This document shows, piece by piece, positions 18,528 to 27,032 of a stretch of 64,000 nt of DNA. The stretch covers positions 62,001 to 126,000 of the forward strand of contig JASBTX010000034.1 in NCBI GenBank assembly GCA_030148225.1. The letters run 5' to 3'. Position numbers and translations under genes: made by a program. Position 1 is the stretch's first letter. Each line of letters starts with the position of its first letter. The stretch comes from Paracoccaceae bacterium. Its GTDB lineage: Bacteria; Pseudomonadota; Alphaproteobacteria; Rhodobacterales; Rhodobacteraceae. The notes beneath the pieces are model-generated. The model was not told where the DNA came from. It did not search any database and saw only the letters and a list, made by a program, of their open reading frames with translations.

Positions 18528-19249
18528 ACCGGCCCCGTCTCAACATCGGTGGCAAGGCTGTAGCCGCCGCTGCGTACGGTTGTGATGATCTGTGGATTGG
18601 CCGGGTCAATCTCGATCTTGCGGCGCAGGCGGCTGACCTGGTTGTCGATAGCACGGTCAAAAACGCGGGCCGAGCGCCCGGCTGTCAGATCAAGCAGCTG
18701 ATCACGCGACAGGATCATGCGCGGGCGCGCCAGCAACACGGTCAAAAGCTTAAACTCGGCCGTGGTCAGGCTGACGGTTCTGCCGTCATCGGCGGTCAGA
18801 AGCCGCCGGTCGGTATTCAGGCACCATCCGGCAAAACGCACCCGTGCACCCGCCAGATCATCCGTGACGGGGGCATGTCGCGCCGAACGCCGCAGGATCG
18901 CCTTGATCCGGGCCAGCAATTCGCGCGGGTTGAACGGCTTGGGCAGATAATCATCGGCGCCGACCTCCAGCCCGATGATCCGGTCGGTATCATCGCCAAG
19001 CGCGGTCAGCATCAGGATCGGGATCGCCATGGATGCCGATAACCGCCGACAAACCGAAATGCCGTCTTCGCCCGGCATCATGATATCAAGCACGATCAGG
19101 TCAAACGAACCTTTGGCCAGGATCGCATCCATTTCGACCGCATCGCGCGCCGTCGTGGCGCGAAAGCCGTTTTTCTCCAGATAACGGGACACGGCATCGC
19201 GAATCTCGCGGTGATCATCGACGATCAGGATATGCGGACTATCGGTCAT
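18524..19249 (-). CDS. OmpR-family response regulator
   Basis: 241 residues: receiver domain with Asp11/Asp12, phospho-acceptor Asp55 in LIVLDIMMPG, and Lys in DDYLPKPF; then an OmpR/PhoB winged helix with VSRLRRKIE and the wing VRSGGYSL. Partner of the overlapping kinase gene. The divergent region 19295-19339 holds tandem half-sites at 10-bp spacing of the kind this family binds, so it probably regulates itself and the Met-rich protein gene. Confidence 0.88.
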   Translation of the reverse strand: MTDSPHILIVDDHREIRDAVSRYLEKNGFRATTARDAVEMDAILAKGSFDLIVLDIMMPGEDGISVCRRLSASMAIPILMLTALGDDTDRIIGLEVGADDYLPKPFNPRELLARIKAILRRSARHAPVTDDLAGARVRFAGWCLNTDRRLLTADDGRTVSLTTAEFKLLTVLLARPRMILSRDQLLDLTAGRSARVFDRAIDNQVSRLRRKIEIDPANPQIITTVRSGGYSLATDVETGPV

Positions 19250-19294
19250 GGGGGTGTTCTAACCTCATGCGGCATGATCCCATGACCGGAAAAA

Positions 19295-19339
19295 TGTCGC
19301 AATCTGTATCGGCCCGAGCGCTTGCGACAAACCGATACA
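19295..19339. promoter_or_regulatory. Candidate response-regulator operator: paired tandem half-sites in mirror orientation
   Basis: TGTCGCAA (19295-19302), two bases, TGTATCGG (19305-19312), nine bases, then TTGCGACA (19322-19329), two bases, CCGATACA (19332-19339). The second block is the reverse complement of the same two half-sites in the opposite order. Half-sites recur every 10 bp, one helical turn. A further half-site CTGCGACA is at 19365-19372, closer to the Met-rich gene. Confidence 0.65.
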
Positions 19340-19417
19340 AAAAGCCCCCGGCAGTGGCATTCCCCTGCGACAGAACCACGCCAATATGCATATCGAACAC
19401 AACGAAAGGAGTTCGAA

Positions 19418-20086
19418 ATGAAACGTGCAACACTCTCTCTCATCGCTCTCGCAGTTGCCGGTGCCGGTGCAACATTCGCCTTTGCCGATGTCAACAGCGC
19501 CAACAAGCAGGGCAACATGGCCATTCAGGGCAACATGCCCATGCAGAACCAGATGGGGTTTGCCGGCAATAACGCCATGATGGGCATGAATGGCATGAAC
19601 GGTGCCAACCCGATGTTCGGTCAGAACGGCATGCAGGGCATGCAGGGTATGATGAACATGATGATGCAGATGCACGGCCAGATGATGGGCGGCAACATGA
19701 TGGGTGGTCAGATGGGCCAGATGGGTGGCATGAATACCGCCTTTGACACCGACAAGGATGGCCGCGTGTCCCCCGAAGAGCTCAAGGCCGGACTGACCGC
19801 GCAGCTGGGCGAATATGACGCCGATGGCGATGGCAACCTGTCTCTGGCCGAGTACGAAGCGCTCTATGCCCAGATGAACCGCGAGATGATGGTCGACCGG
19901 TTCCAGTTCATCGACAATGACGGCGACGGTATCGTTACCGAGGCCGAGATCGGCGCCATTGCCGACCGGATGGGCCAGATGCAGCCCCTGCACAATGCCG
20001 GTGCCGACATCAACAACATGCAGAACGGCAACATGATGATGAATGGCCAGAACGCCAACACCATGATGAACACTGATAACAACTGA
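19418..20086 (+). CDS. Exported Met-rich EF-hand protein
   Basis: 222 residues. A signal peptide ends near AFA-D (residue 23). Residues 34-105 are Met/Gly/Asn/Gln-rich with about 24 Met. Three EF-hand loops follow: DTDKDGRVSPEE (110-121), DADGDGNLSLAE (134-145) and DNDGDGIVTEAE (166-177), then a second Met/Asn-rich tail. The EF loops have the usual Ca ligands; the Met-rich zone is the type that binds Cu(I)/Ag(I). A periplasmic copper buffer with calcium-binding modules is likely but inferred. The start has AAAGGAG upstream; divergent from the two-component genes. Confidence 0.8.
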   Translation: MKRATLSLIALAVAGAGATFAFADVNSANKQGNMAIQGNMPMQNQMGFAGNNAMMGMNGMNGANPMFGQNGMQGMQGMMNMMMQMHGQMMGGNMMGGQMGQMGGMNTAFDTDKDGRVSPEELKAGLTAQLGEYDADGDGNLSLAEYEALYAQMNREMMVDRFQFIDNDGDGIVTEAEIGAIADRMGQMQPLHNAGADINNMQNGNMMMNGQNANTMMNTDNN

Positions 20087-20092
20087 ACCCGG

Positions 20093-20127
20093 GCGCGGTG
20101 ATGCAGCCGGGTGCGGCATCACCGCGC
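20093..20127. terminator. Perfect 12-bp hairpin after the Met-rich gene
   Basis: GCGCGGTGATGC (20093-20104), 11-nt loop, GCATCACCGCGC (20116-20127), with no T-run. It begins seven bases after the stop codon. It may be a partial terminator or a 3'-end stabiliser, separating high-level expression of the Met-rich protein from the genes downstream. Confidence 0.5.
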
Positions 20128-20151
20128 CTCCCTACAACGAAGGAATACGAT

Positions 20152-20250
20152 ATGATGGGATTTGGATTAGCTGGCGGTCTCTGGATGATCCTCGTGATCG
20201 TCCTCGTCATCCTCGCGATCTTTGCACTGGTAAAGTATCTCGCGAATTAG
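20152..20250 (+). CDS. 32-residue single-span membrane peptide
   Basis: ATG at 20152 with GAAGGA upstream; the peptide is a short MMGFGLAGGLW head, a strongly hydrophobic Val/Ile/Leu helix and the tail VKYLAN. It resembles the membrane-helix half of SHOCT-type small proteins found in heavy-metal gene clusters, but has no SHOCT helix. The DUF302 gene starts 16 bases after the stop, consistent with an operon. Function unknown. Confidence 0.6.
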   Translation: MMGFGLAGGLWMILVIVLVILAIFALVKYLAN

Positions 20251-20266
20251 CAGGAAAGATAAAACG

Positions 20267-20653
20267 ATGTCCTACACCCATAACCGAACCATCGCGGATG
20301 CCGATTTTGCCGATGTCGATGCGCGTGTCCGCGCCGCTCTGGCCGAACGCGGTTTCGGCGTCCTGACGGAAATCGACGTCAAGGCGACGATGAAAAAGAA
20401 GATCGACGCCGACATGGATGCCTATACCATTCTGGGCGCCTGCAACCCCAAAATGGCCTGGGAAGCAATCGGGCTTGAGCCGCGCGTCGGTGCCATGCTG
20501 CCCTGCAACGTCATCCTGCGCCAGACCGGCGAAGGCGTCGAGGTCAGCGCCATCGATCCCGTGGCGTCGATGACCGCCATCGAGAATTCCGAGCTGAAAT
20601 CGGTGGCGGGTGTCGTGCGCGACATGCTGACCGAGGCCGTGGACGCCGCCTGA
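20267..20653 (+). CDS. DUF302 domain-containing protein
   Basis: 128 residues with the DUF302 pattern: V..RV..AL.ERGFGVLTEIDV, a central ILGACNPKMAWEAI and MLPCNVILRQTGEGVEVSAIDP. The two Cys in these blocks are conserved in many members. The family is common near heavy-metal and thiol genes but has no firm biochemical role. No signal peptide, so cytosolic. Lies between the small membrane peptide and the TVP38 gene. Confidence 0.85.
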   Translation: MSYTHNRTIADADFADVDARVRAALAERGFGVLTEIDVKATMKKKIDADMDAYTILGACNPKMAWEAIGLEPRVGAMLPCNVILRQTGEGVEVSAIDPVASMTAIENSELKSVAGVVRDMLTEAVDAA

Positions 20654-20677
20654 CGACCGGGCGGCGGAAACGGACCC

Positions 20678-21352
20678 ATGATCTGGCGCATCATCCTGAT
20701 CGCCCTTGTGGCGCTGGCCCTGGCCGGCGCCTTTCTCTTTGGTGAGCCGCTTTCATGGTTCGCGCAGGAAAACCTGCAGGCGGCGGCAACGCGGCTGGGG
20801 CCATGGGGCCCGGTGCTGATCGTCGGGTCGATGACGCTGGCCATCGTGGCCAGCCCCATTCCCAGCGCCCCGATCGCGCTGGCGGCGGGGGCGGTCTATG
20901 GCCACCTTGTTGGTACGACACTGATCGTCATCGGGGCCGAGGCCGGGGCGATGCTTGCCTTTCTGCTGGCGCGTCTGCTGGGGCGGGATGTATTGCAGCG
21001 CTGGCTGGGCGACCGGCTGGACTATGGCCTGCTGGGGTCGCAAAACGCGCTGACATTCGCCGTCTTTGTCACCCGGCTGATGCCCTTTGTCTCGTTCGAT
21101 CTGGTCAGCTATGCCGCCGGGCTGAGCACGCTGAGGTTCTGGCGTTTTGCACTGGCGACGCTGGCGGGGATCATTCCGGCCAGTTTCCTGCTGGCGCATT
21201 TCGGTAACGAGGTCGCCTCTGCCGATCTGGGCCGGGCGACATGGGCGGTGCTGGGCCTAGGGCTTTTGACGGGGGCTCCGCTGATCTGGGCGGCAATTCA
21301 CCACCACCGCCGGACGCGGCGCAACGGTTCCGGACCCGCCCGGGAACCCTGA
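20678..21352 (+). CDS. TVP38/TMEM64 (VTT/DedA-like) family membrane protein
   Basis: 224 residues with several membrane helices and the VTT-domain signature: PSAPIALAAGAVYGHLVGTTLIVIGAEAGAMLAFLLAR split around GAVYG, then RLMPFVSFDLVSYAAGLS. Family members are inner-membrane proteins related to DedA and proposed to move lipids or undecaprenyl carriers. Often found beside mercury and copper genes, as here. The following second ATPase operon has its own CueR-type promoter 25 bases downstream. Confidence 0.8.
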   Translation: MIWRIILIALVALALAGAFLFGEPLSWFAQENLQAAATRLGPWGPVLIVGSMTLAIVASPIPSAPIALAAGAVYGHLVGTTLIVIGAEAGAMLAFLLARLLGRDVLQRWLGDRLDYGLLGSQNALTFAVFVTRLMPFVSFDLVSYAAGLSTLRFWRFALATLAGIIPASFLLAHFGNEVASADLGRATWAVLGLGLLTGAPLIWAAIHHHRRTRRNGSGPAREP

Positions 21353-21376
21353 TACGAAAAAAATTTCGTCCGGCGC

Positions 21377-21407
21377 TTGACCTTCCAGTGACTGGAAGCC
21401 CTAGATG
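21377..21407 (+). promoter_or_regulatory. CueR-type promoter of the second copper ATPase operon
   Basis: TTGACC (21377-21382), 19-nt spacer containing TTCCAGTGACTGGAA, -10 TAGATG (21402-21407). Leader to the ATG at 21436 is about 20 bases. A small ACGAAA/TTTCGT dyad stands just upstream at 21354-21369. Confidence 0.85.
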
Positions 21408-21435
21408 TCTGTGATATCGATTCGAGGATAGAACT

Positions 21436-23814
21436 ATGTCTCACCAGACCCTGCAGGAAAAAGACAGTAAAACAATCGAGAGCGTTTATACGTGCCCGAT
21501 GCATCCCGATGTACGGCAGAACGGTCCGGGTGACTGTCCGGAATGCGGGATGCATCTTGTCCCCGAAGGCGAAGCCGACGGCCACGCGCATCATCACCAC
21601 CATCTCCATGACCATCATGGCCACCACTCACACGGGGCGTCCGACGGCGCAACGGATGGTCGGTATGATACGGTGCCCGTCGGCTGGACCGGTGCTGTCT
21701 ATACCTGCCCGATGCACCCGGAGGTGCGCCAGACTGATCACGGCTCTTGCCCGCTTTGCGGCATGGGATTGGAACTGGAATCGGCGGCCATGGCCGATGA
21801 GGGCCCGAACCCCGAGCTGGTCGATTTCACCCGGCGTTTCTGGGTGGGCACCGCCCTGACCATCCCGATCCTCATCCTGACCATGACGCCCTATCTGGGT
21901 TACCCGGAACTGCGGGAATTCTTCGGTGAACGAACGTCACTCTGGATGGAGGTGGTTCTGGGCACACCGGTGATTCTCTGGTCGGGCTGGCCGTTCTTTG
22001 TGCGCGGCTGGAATTCGTTCCGTACCATGAACCTGAACATGTTCTCGCTGATTGGCATGGGTGTGGCGGCAGCCTATGCGTTTTCCATGGTCGCGGTGAT
22101 CGCGCCGCAGATTTTCCCTGCGGGCTTCCGCAACCCCGAAACCGGACAGGTCGGCGTCTATTTTGAAGCCGCTGCAGTGATCGTCACGCTGGTCCTCTTG
22201 GGCCAGGTGATGGAGTTGCGCGCCCGCGAAGGCACCGGCAAGGCGATCCGGGCGTTGCTGGACATGGCCGCCAAGACGGCACGGGTCATCCGCGAAGACG
22301 GCACCGAAGAGGAAATCGCGCTGGAGGATGTTGTCGTGGGCGACCGGTTGCGGGTGCGGCCGGGTGACAAGGTTCCGGTTGACGGCGTCGTGGTCGATGG
22401 CCGTTCGTCAATCGACGAAAGCATGATCTCGGGTGAACCCGTACCTGTCGAAAAGGTCGAAGGTGACGCCGTGACCGGGGCCACGATCAACGGCACCGGC
22501 AGCCTGATCATGGAGGCGACCCGCGTGGGCGCCGACACGATGCTCAGCCAGATCGTCGAGATGGTTGCCAACGCACAGCGCTCGCGAGCGCCGATCCAGA
22601 AATATGCCGACAAGGTCGCCGGTTACTTTGTGCCGGCCGTGATCGGTATCGCCATCATCTCGTTCATTTCCTGGGCAATCTGGGGTCCCGAACCCGCCCT
22701 CTCTTACGCGCTGGTATCAGCGGTGGCCGTTCTAATCATCGCCTGCCCCTGTGCGCTGGGTCTGGCGACGCCGATGTCCATCATGACGGCGACCGGGCGT
22801 GGTGCGCAGGCCGGTGTCCTGATCAAGAATGCCGAGGCGCTGGAACGGTTCGAAAAGATCGACACGCTGATCGTCGACAAGACCGGCACCCTGACAATGG
22901 GCAAACCCGAACTTGTCGCGGTCCTGCCCGAGAAAGGCCATGACGAAGCCGAAGTGCTGCGGCTGGCCGCATCGCTTGAGCGCGGCTCAGAGCACCCGCT
23001 GGCCGAGGCCATCGTGCGCGGCGCAGAAGAGCGCGGCGTCGAGATGGTCGAAGCCGAAGATTTCGAGGCGGTGACCGGCAAAGGCGTCAAGGGTAAAGTC
23101 GACGGCAAGGCCGTGGCATTAGGCAACCTCGCCATGATCCGCGAACTCGGGCTCGAGGCCGGTGATCTGACCGACAAGGCCAATGCGCGCCGCGACGATG
23201 GTGAAACGGTGATGTTCGTCGTGCTTGACGGTGCTATTGCCGGGCTGGTCGGCGTGGCCGACCCCGTCAAGGAAAGCACGCCGACGGCGATCCGCGACCT
23301 GCATGAGCTGGGCTTCAAGATCATCATGGCCACGGGCGATAACGAACGGACGGCCAAGGCGATAGCGGCACGGCTGGGGATCGACGAGATCCGCGCCGAT
23401 GTCCTGCCCGAGGACAAGGCCCGCATTATCCGCGAGTTGCAGGAGAAAGGATCCAAAGTTGGCATGGCCGGTGACGGCGTCAATGATGCCCCCGCTTTGG
23501 CGCAGGCCGATGTCGGGATTGCCATGGGCACCGGCGCGGATGTCGCCATCGAAAGCGCCGGGATTACGCTGGTAAAGGGCAACCTCGACGGTATTGTCCG
23601 CGCCCGCCGCCTGGCCCGGGCCACGATGCGTAACATCCGGCAGAACCTGTTCTTTGCTCTGATCTACAACGCCTCGGGCGTGCCGATCGCGGCAGGAATC
23701 CTGTTCCCGTTCTTCGGCATTCTGATCGGACCAATCTTCGCCGCATTTGCCATGAGCGCGTCGTCTATATCTGTGGTACTGAACTCCCTCAGACTGAGGA
23801 GTGCCAGGATATGA
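21436..23814 (+). CDS. Heavy-metal P1B-type ATPase with two Cys-His metal-binding domains (SilP/CopB-like N terminus)
   Basis: 792 residues. Instead of HMA domains the N terminus has two heavy-metal-binding domains, [11 protein letters not shown]...CPECGM (residues 18-45) and [11 protein letters not shown]...CPLCGM (about 92-118), separated by a His tract ([18 protein letters not shown]). The pump core has CPC in IIACPCALG (about 436-438), DKTGTLT (about 480), SEHPLAEA and [10 protein letters not shown]. The CPC site fits Cu(I)/Ag(I). A second copper ATPase beside copA may serve a different role, such as slow export for enzyme loading or Ag export. It leads an operon reaching at least to 29831. 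Confidence 0.92.
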   Translation: MSHQTLQEKDSKTIESVYTCPMHPDVRQNGPGDCPECGMHLVPEGEADGHAHHHHHLHDHHGHHSHGASDGATDGRYDTVPVGWTGAVYTCPMHPEVRQTDHGSCPLCGMGLELESAAMADEGPNPELVDFTRRFWVGTALTIPILILTMTPYLGYPELREFFGERTSLWMEVVLGTPVILWSGWPFFVRGWNSFRTMNLNMFSLIGMGVAAAYAFSMVAVIAPQIFPAGFRNPETGQVGVYFEAAAVIVTLVLLGQVMELRAREGTGKAIRALLDMAAKTARVIREDGTEEEIALEDVVVGDRLRVRPGDKVPVDGVVVDGRSSIDESMISGEPVPVEKVEGDAVTGATINGTGSLIMEATRVGADTMLSQIVEMVANAQRSRAPIQKYADKVAGYFVPAVIGIAIISFISWAIWGPEPALSYALVSAVAVLIIACPCALGLATPMSIMTATGRGAQAGVLIKNAEALERFEKIDTLIVDKTGTLTMGKPELVAVLPEKGHDEAEVLRLAASLERGSEHPLAEAIVRGAEERGVEMVEAEDFEAVTGKGVKGKVDGKAVALGNLAMIRELGLEAGDLTDKANARRDDGETVMFVVLDGAIAGLVGVADPVKESTPTAIRDLHELGFKIIMATGDNERTAKAIAARLGIDEIRADVLPEDKARIIRELQEKGSKVGMAGDGVNDAPALAQADVGIAMGTGADVAIESAGITLVKGNLDGIVRARRLARATMRNIRQNLFFALIYNASGVPIAAGILFPFFGILIGPIFAAFAMSASSISVVLNSLRLRSARI

Positions 23815-24434
23815 CGGAACGGAAGACACCAAACACAAGGGCCGGCGCGATTGTCGCCGGCGTGACAGCTGGCCTGATCGGGGCCAGCCTTGCCACCGCC
23901 GCCGCCGCGCATGAATTTACCGCCGCGCTGATGGTGCATGGCCCCGACCGCGAGGCGCGGCTGGCCGAGGCGGTCAACGGTTTCCTGTTGGCGGCGGATG
24001 AGCGTGACGGCCACGCCGCCGAAACCTCTGACGGCCATCTGGGCGGGGTGGATGTGCAGATCCTCCCGTTGCCACGTGATGCGACGGGTGGGGTGACCGG
24101 GCTTGTCGGTTCTCCTTCTGACCAGCCGGATGTCTTTGTCATCTTCGGAACAGGAGAGAGTGCGCCGAACCCGCCATCCGGGTTTTCCAGCCACGCGATC
24201 CTGATGGTGCCCGGAACCCTGCCAGAGGCGGCAGAATGGCGCGATACCAGCGATGCTGACGGCTTTGCAGCGCGCTACCAGAACGAATTCGGGCAGGCGC
24301 CCACAGAATATGCCGCAATGGGCTACAATGCCGCCCGGCGGCTTGAACTGGCGATCCGGCCGCAGGACGGCTTCGTGAATATTGACGAGATCGCGTCCGC
24401 AATCGCAGAAACCGCAGGAGGTATCACATGGTAA
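23811..24434 (+). CDS. Small exported protein resembling the C-terminal part of an amino-acid-type periplasmic binding protein
   Basis: 207 residues, coupled to the ATPase gene by ATGA. The N terminus has a hydrophobic stretch ending ATAAAA-HE, a likely signal. The C-terminal part ([31 protein letters not shown] split at EFG) resembles the closing region of Leu/Ile/Val-type binding proteins (Peripla_BP_6). At 207 residues it is about half the usual size. [15 protein letters not shown] begins the mature protein with His, perhaps a metal ligand. Function unknown; copper regulation follows from the operon. Confidence 0.65.
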   Translation: MTERKTPNTRAGAIVAGVTAGLIGASLATAAAAHEFTAALMVHGPDREARLAEAVNGFLLAADERDGHAAETSDGHLGGVDVQILPLPRDATGGVTGLVGSPSDQPDVFVIFGTGESAPNPPSGFSSHAILMVPGTLPEAAEWRDTSDADGFAARYQNEFGQAPTEYAAMGYNAARRLELAIRPQDGFVNIDEIASAIAETAGGITW

Positions 24435-24571
24435 ACCGGATACTGGCCGCCATTGCGCGCGTTTTTGCGCCGCGCACTAAACCGGCCCGGGTGGCACTGA
24501 CCATACCGGTGCGGGTCGCCACGGAACGTCACAAGACCCCGCTTGAAAGGTTGAGAGGAAAACAACAGTGA
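24428..24571 (+). CDS. 47-residue basic protein nested between coupled genes
   Basis: The ATG overlaps the stop region of the preceding gene by 7 bp and the TGA stop overlaps the GTG start of the next gene (GTGA). This double coupling supports it as a real gene although it is short. The peptide starts [16 protein letters not shown] and is rich in Arg, Lys, Pro and Val, with no Cys or Met cluster. No family recognised; an amphipathic or membrane-surface helix at the N terminus is possible. Confidence 0.5.
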   Translation: MVNRILAAIARVFAPRTKPARVALTIPVRVATERHKTPLERLRGKQQ

Positions 24572-24840
24572 GCACACCCGAAACATTGCCCGTCCCCGTG
24601 GCTCAGTCCGAACCCGAAGCACGGCCGAAATTCTGGAAAACCCAGTCCGGTCGGTGGACGCTGATCGCGCTGGCGCTTGGCGCCCTGGTGCTGGGCTACG
24701 AGTATCGCAGCGTCCTGTTGACCAGCAGCACGATCCTGTTCCTGCCGCTTCTGGCCTGCGTCGGCATGCATTTTTTCATGCACAAGGGCCATGGGGGTGG
24801 CCATGGCGGTCACGGGAACGGCGGCGATGATGCCCGCTGA
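24568..24840 (+). CDS. DUF2933 domain-containing membrane protein
   Basis: 90 residues starting with GTG. Two adjacent hydrophobic segments (about 32-47 and 52-66) end in LLACVGMHFFMHKGHGGG, then HGGHGNGG. The CxxMHxFMHxGHGG pattern is that of DUF2933 proteins, which accompany copper ATPases and multicopper oxidases. The Cys, Met and His cluster at the membrane face could bind copper; that is inference. Translationally coupled to the small upstream gene. Confidence 0.8.
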   Translation: MSTPETLPVPVAQSEPEARPKFWKTQSGRWTLIALALGALVLGYEYRSVLLTSSTILFLPLLACVGMHFFMHKGHGGGHGGHGNGGDDAR

Positions 24841-24896
24841 GGCCCGACCGGATCGACCGGGGTTGCGACAGGAACCCGCCAGTCGGCAGATCATCC

Positions 24897-24916
24897 GGCA
24901 GGGCCCCCGCCCTGCC
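24897..24916. other. Intra-operon hairpin
   Basis: GGCAGGGC (24897-24904), loop CCCC, GCCCTGCC (24909-24916). A perfect 8-bp GC stem with no T-run in the 130-base gap between the DUF2933 gene and the next gene; possible mRNA processing or partial attenuation point. Confidence 0.4.
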
Positions 24917-24972
24917 GTTTGCCTGAGAAGATTACCGAGAGAGAATACTGGAACCAACACGGAGAACACGAA

Positions 24973-25683
24973 ATGAAACAGGCCTGGATCAGACGCCATA
25001 TCATCACGCTGGCATTGGCCAGCGTGATATTCGCGGGCGTCTATTATCTGCGTCTCGAATGGTCGCCGATGCATCGGTGGAACCGCGCCTTTGGCGATGC
25101 TTCATTTGCGCTTGTCGCGCTGGCCATGGTGCTCGGACCGCTATCGCGGCTTAGTACAGGGCGTCTATTTCGCAAACTGCTGCCCTATCGGCGCGAACTG
25201 GGCATCTACGCCATCGTTGCGGCGTCGGTGCATACCATCATCATCCTGCTGGGCTGGGTGCAGCTCGATTTCATGAGGCTCTTCGGGTTTGAATTCCATC
25301 CACAGCTTCAGGAATACGTGATGTTCCAGCAGGGATTCGGCTTTGCCAATATCATCGGCATCGCGGCACTGGCCTATGGTCTGATGCTGGCCATCACCTC
25401 GAATGATCTGAGCCAGCGTCTGCTGGGCGCGTCGGTCTGGAAATATATCCAGCAAAGCACCTATATCCTCTGGGCACTTACGGTGGCGCATACCGCCTAT
25501 TTCCTGTTCATGCACTTCCTCGATTTCCACCGGGCGACGCCTGATCCCAACATCCTGCAATGGCCGTTCGTGATCATCGTTCTGGGTGTGGTGGTGCTGC
25601 AGACAGCCGCATCGGTCAAAACGTGGAAACGTCAGCGCGGGCGGAGCGATACAGGTGACAACGCGATGAGCGCCGAGGCATGA
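24973..25683 (+). CDS. Ferric-reductase-like transmembrane protein (MsrQ/YedZ type)
   Basis: 236 residues with about six membrane helices. His residues placed within helices (SVHTIIILLG, and later TVAHTAYFLFMH) match the haem-binding His pattern of the ferric-reductase-like / MsrQ domain. Relatives pass electrons across the membrane, MsrQ to the periplasmic methionine-sulfoxide reductase MsrP. No msrP is present here, so the acceptor is unknown; copper reduction is one option. The start at 24973 has GGAGAACACGAA before it and begins just before the first helix. Confidence 0.75.
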   Translation: MKQAWIRRHIITLALASVIFAGVYYLRLEWSPMHRWNRAFGDASFALVALAMVLGPLSRLSTGRLFRKLLPYRRELGIYAIVAASVHTIIILLGWVQLDFMRLFGFEFHPQLQEYVMFQQGFGFANIIGIAALAYGLMLAITSNDLSQRLLGASVWKYIQQSTYILWALTVAHTAYFLFMHFLDFHRATPDPNILQWPFVIIVLGVVVLQTAASVKTWKRQRGRSDTGDNAMSAEA

Positions 25684-25788
25684 GCCAAGGGGGATCATCC
25701 AGGGCCCGCGCCCCGGACCCCCCTGATAGCGGGCAAGATTGTTGGCTGACGCGCAGCGGTGCGCGCCGGGTTTTGCGAGGGCCACATC

Positions 25789-26595
25789 ATGGCACCTGAA
25801 CGCGACCGCACCCCGATCTTCTGGCGTCTGGTCCGCTTTGGCCTGTTGCAGATGCTACGCCGGTCCTTGCGCCAGAGCCTGCTTGGCCGAGAGATCACGC
25901 TGAACGGCAGGCCCACCCGGGTTTTCGCCGTCGATCTCAGGGCCTTGTCACGCCGGATCGAGCCCGAAGCGCGCAAGCTGCGGCCCCTGGCCGAGTTTCA
26001 CCGGCTTGAGCTGACGGGCAACCGGCTGATGGTGGAACTCGCGGTCTATACCGCCGCGTTCTACCGGGTATTGCTGGATTTCGGCCTGTCGCGGGCAGAG
26101 GCACGTCAGCTGGTGGCGGATACGGGCTGGCGGGTCTATGCGCGACTGCTCGGAATTGTGTCGCTGCCCGTCCGTCTGGCCACGCGTGATCCGGGGCGGC
26201 GGCTGCGCTGGACGATCGGCATACTGCTGCGTTTTCCCTTTGGCGCACCCGGCGCGCCCGGATATGCCGTGACCCCTGGCTATTCAGGTGATGACATTCA
26301 AACCCATTTCACCCATTGCCCGCCACATAGCTTCATTCGCAGGCTCATTGCTGCGGGGGATCGCGGCGAGCTGGCGGCCTTTCGCGCCAGCTGGTGCCGC
26401 TATGACTGGCCGGGTGCCGATCTGATTGCCGGTGACGGTATGCGCGGGCACTATACCCGCCCGCGCACACTGTCGGATGGCGATGACCTGTGCGACATGT
26501 GCTGGCGCGCCCGTGCCCCGGCCACCAAACGGCAGACCGCAACACGCCGCCAGCGAGCCAAACAAGGGAAGACAGGATGGAAAGACAACGCGTAA
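25789..26595 (+). CDS. L-2-amino-thiazoline-4-carboxylic acid hydrolase-like protein
   Basis: 268 residues. The C-terminal half carries HFTHCPPHSFIRRL, FRASWCRYDWPGADLI and TRPRTLSDGDDLCDMCW, which resemble the Cys-containing blocks of the ATC-hydrolase family. The founding enzyme opens a thiazoline ring to S-carbamoyl-cysteine; most relatives are of unknown function. The conserved Cys/His set could instead bind a metal. Soluble, with a basic C-terminal tail that overlaps the next gene by 19 bases. The ATG at 25789 was preferred over a GTG at 25759. Confidence 0.65.
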   Translation: MAPERDRTPIFWRLVRFGLLQMLRRSLRQSLLGREITLNGRPTRVFAVDLRALSRRIEPEARKLRPLAEFHRLELTGNRLMVELAVYTAAFYRVLLDFGLSRAEARQLVADTGWRVYARLLGIVSLPVRLATRDPGRRLRWTIGILLRFPFGAPGAPGYAVTPGYSGDDIQTHFTHCPPHSFIRRLIAAGDRGELAAFRASWCRYDWPGADLIAGDGMRGHYTRPRTLSDGDDLCDMCWRARAPATKRQTATRRQRAKQGKTGWKDNA

Positions 26596-27005
26596 TCCGG
26601 GTTCTGGGCATTGCCATTGCCATGACCACGCTGGCCGAGCTGGTCTATCTGCTGGTCTGGGGTCTTTATCTGTTTCCGGCGGGCGGCGTGGCTGGCAAAG
26701 TCGCGTGGACGCTGACCTGCGGCATCGCCATGGGATCGGTGATCGGCATGTTCGTGCTGATCTTTGCCGAGCACAGGCCCGCGCGACAGGCCGCATTCGT
26801 CGCCTGGCTGGCCACGGCGGGCGTCGGCAGCTATTGCGCCTATCTCTGCAGCAGGATCGATATCCGATTTGCCTATTTCGGTGGCGAAGAGCAGACATCG
26901 CTCTTTCTGCTGGGCGGCATCATTCCGGCGGTTCTGGGCGGGGTGCTCTATGCCGCGTTGCTCTATCGCGGCGGTTTCGATACCCGCCAGCCATTGCCGG
27001 GCTGA
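26577..27005 (+). CDS. Four-helix membrane protein of unknown function
   Basis: 142 residues, starting within the end of the preceding gene (AGGATGG). About four hydrophobic helices (8-30, 40-62, 70-95 and 113-133), with Cys in SYCAYLCSR at a helix end. It may belong to DUF5368, which I cannot confirm. Its place inside a copper-induced operon is the only clue to function. Confidence 0.65.
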   Translation: MERQRVIRVLGIAIAMTTLAELVYLLVWGLYLFPAGGVAGKVAWTLTCGIAMGSVIGMFVLIFAEHRPARQAAFVAWLATAGVGSYCAYLCSRIDIRFAYFGGEEQTSLFLLGGIIPAVLGGVLYAALLYRGGFDTRQPLPG

Positions 27006-27032
27006 AGAACGTCAAAGCAGGATAGCAGACCG

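Noticed and set aside
22704..23636. 310-codon minus-strand frame within the second copper ATPase
   Set aside because: Ser/Arg/Ala-rich shadow of the coding strand.
25684..25788. GC inverted repeat between the ferric-reductase-like and ATC-hydrolase-like genes
   Set aside because: A loose GGGGG/CCCCC pairing with mismatches and no T-run; could arise from composition alone.
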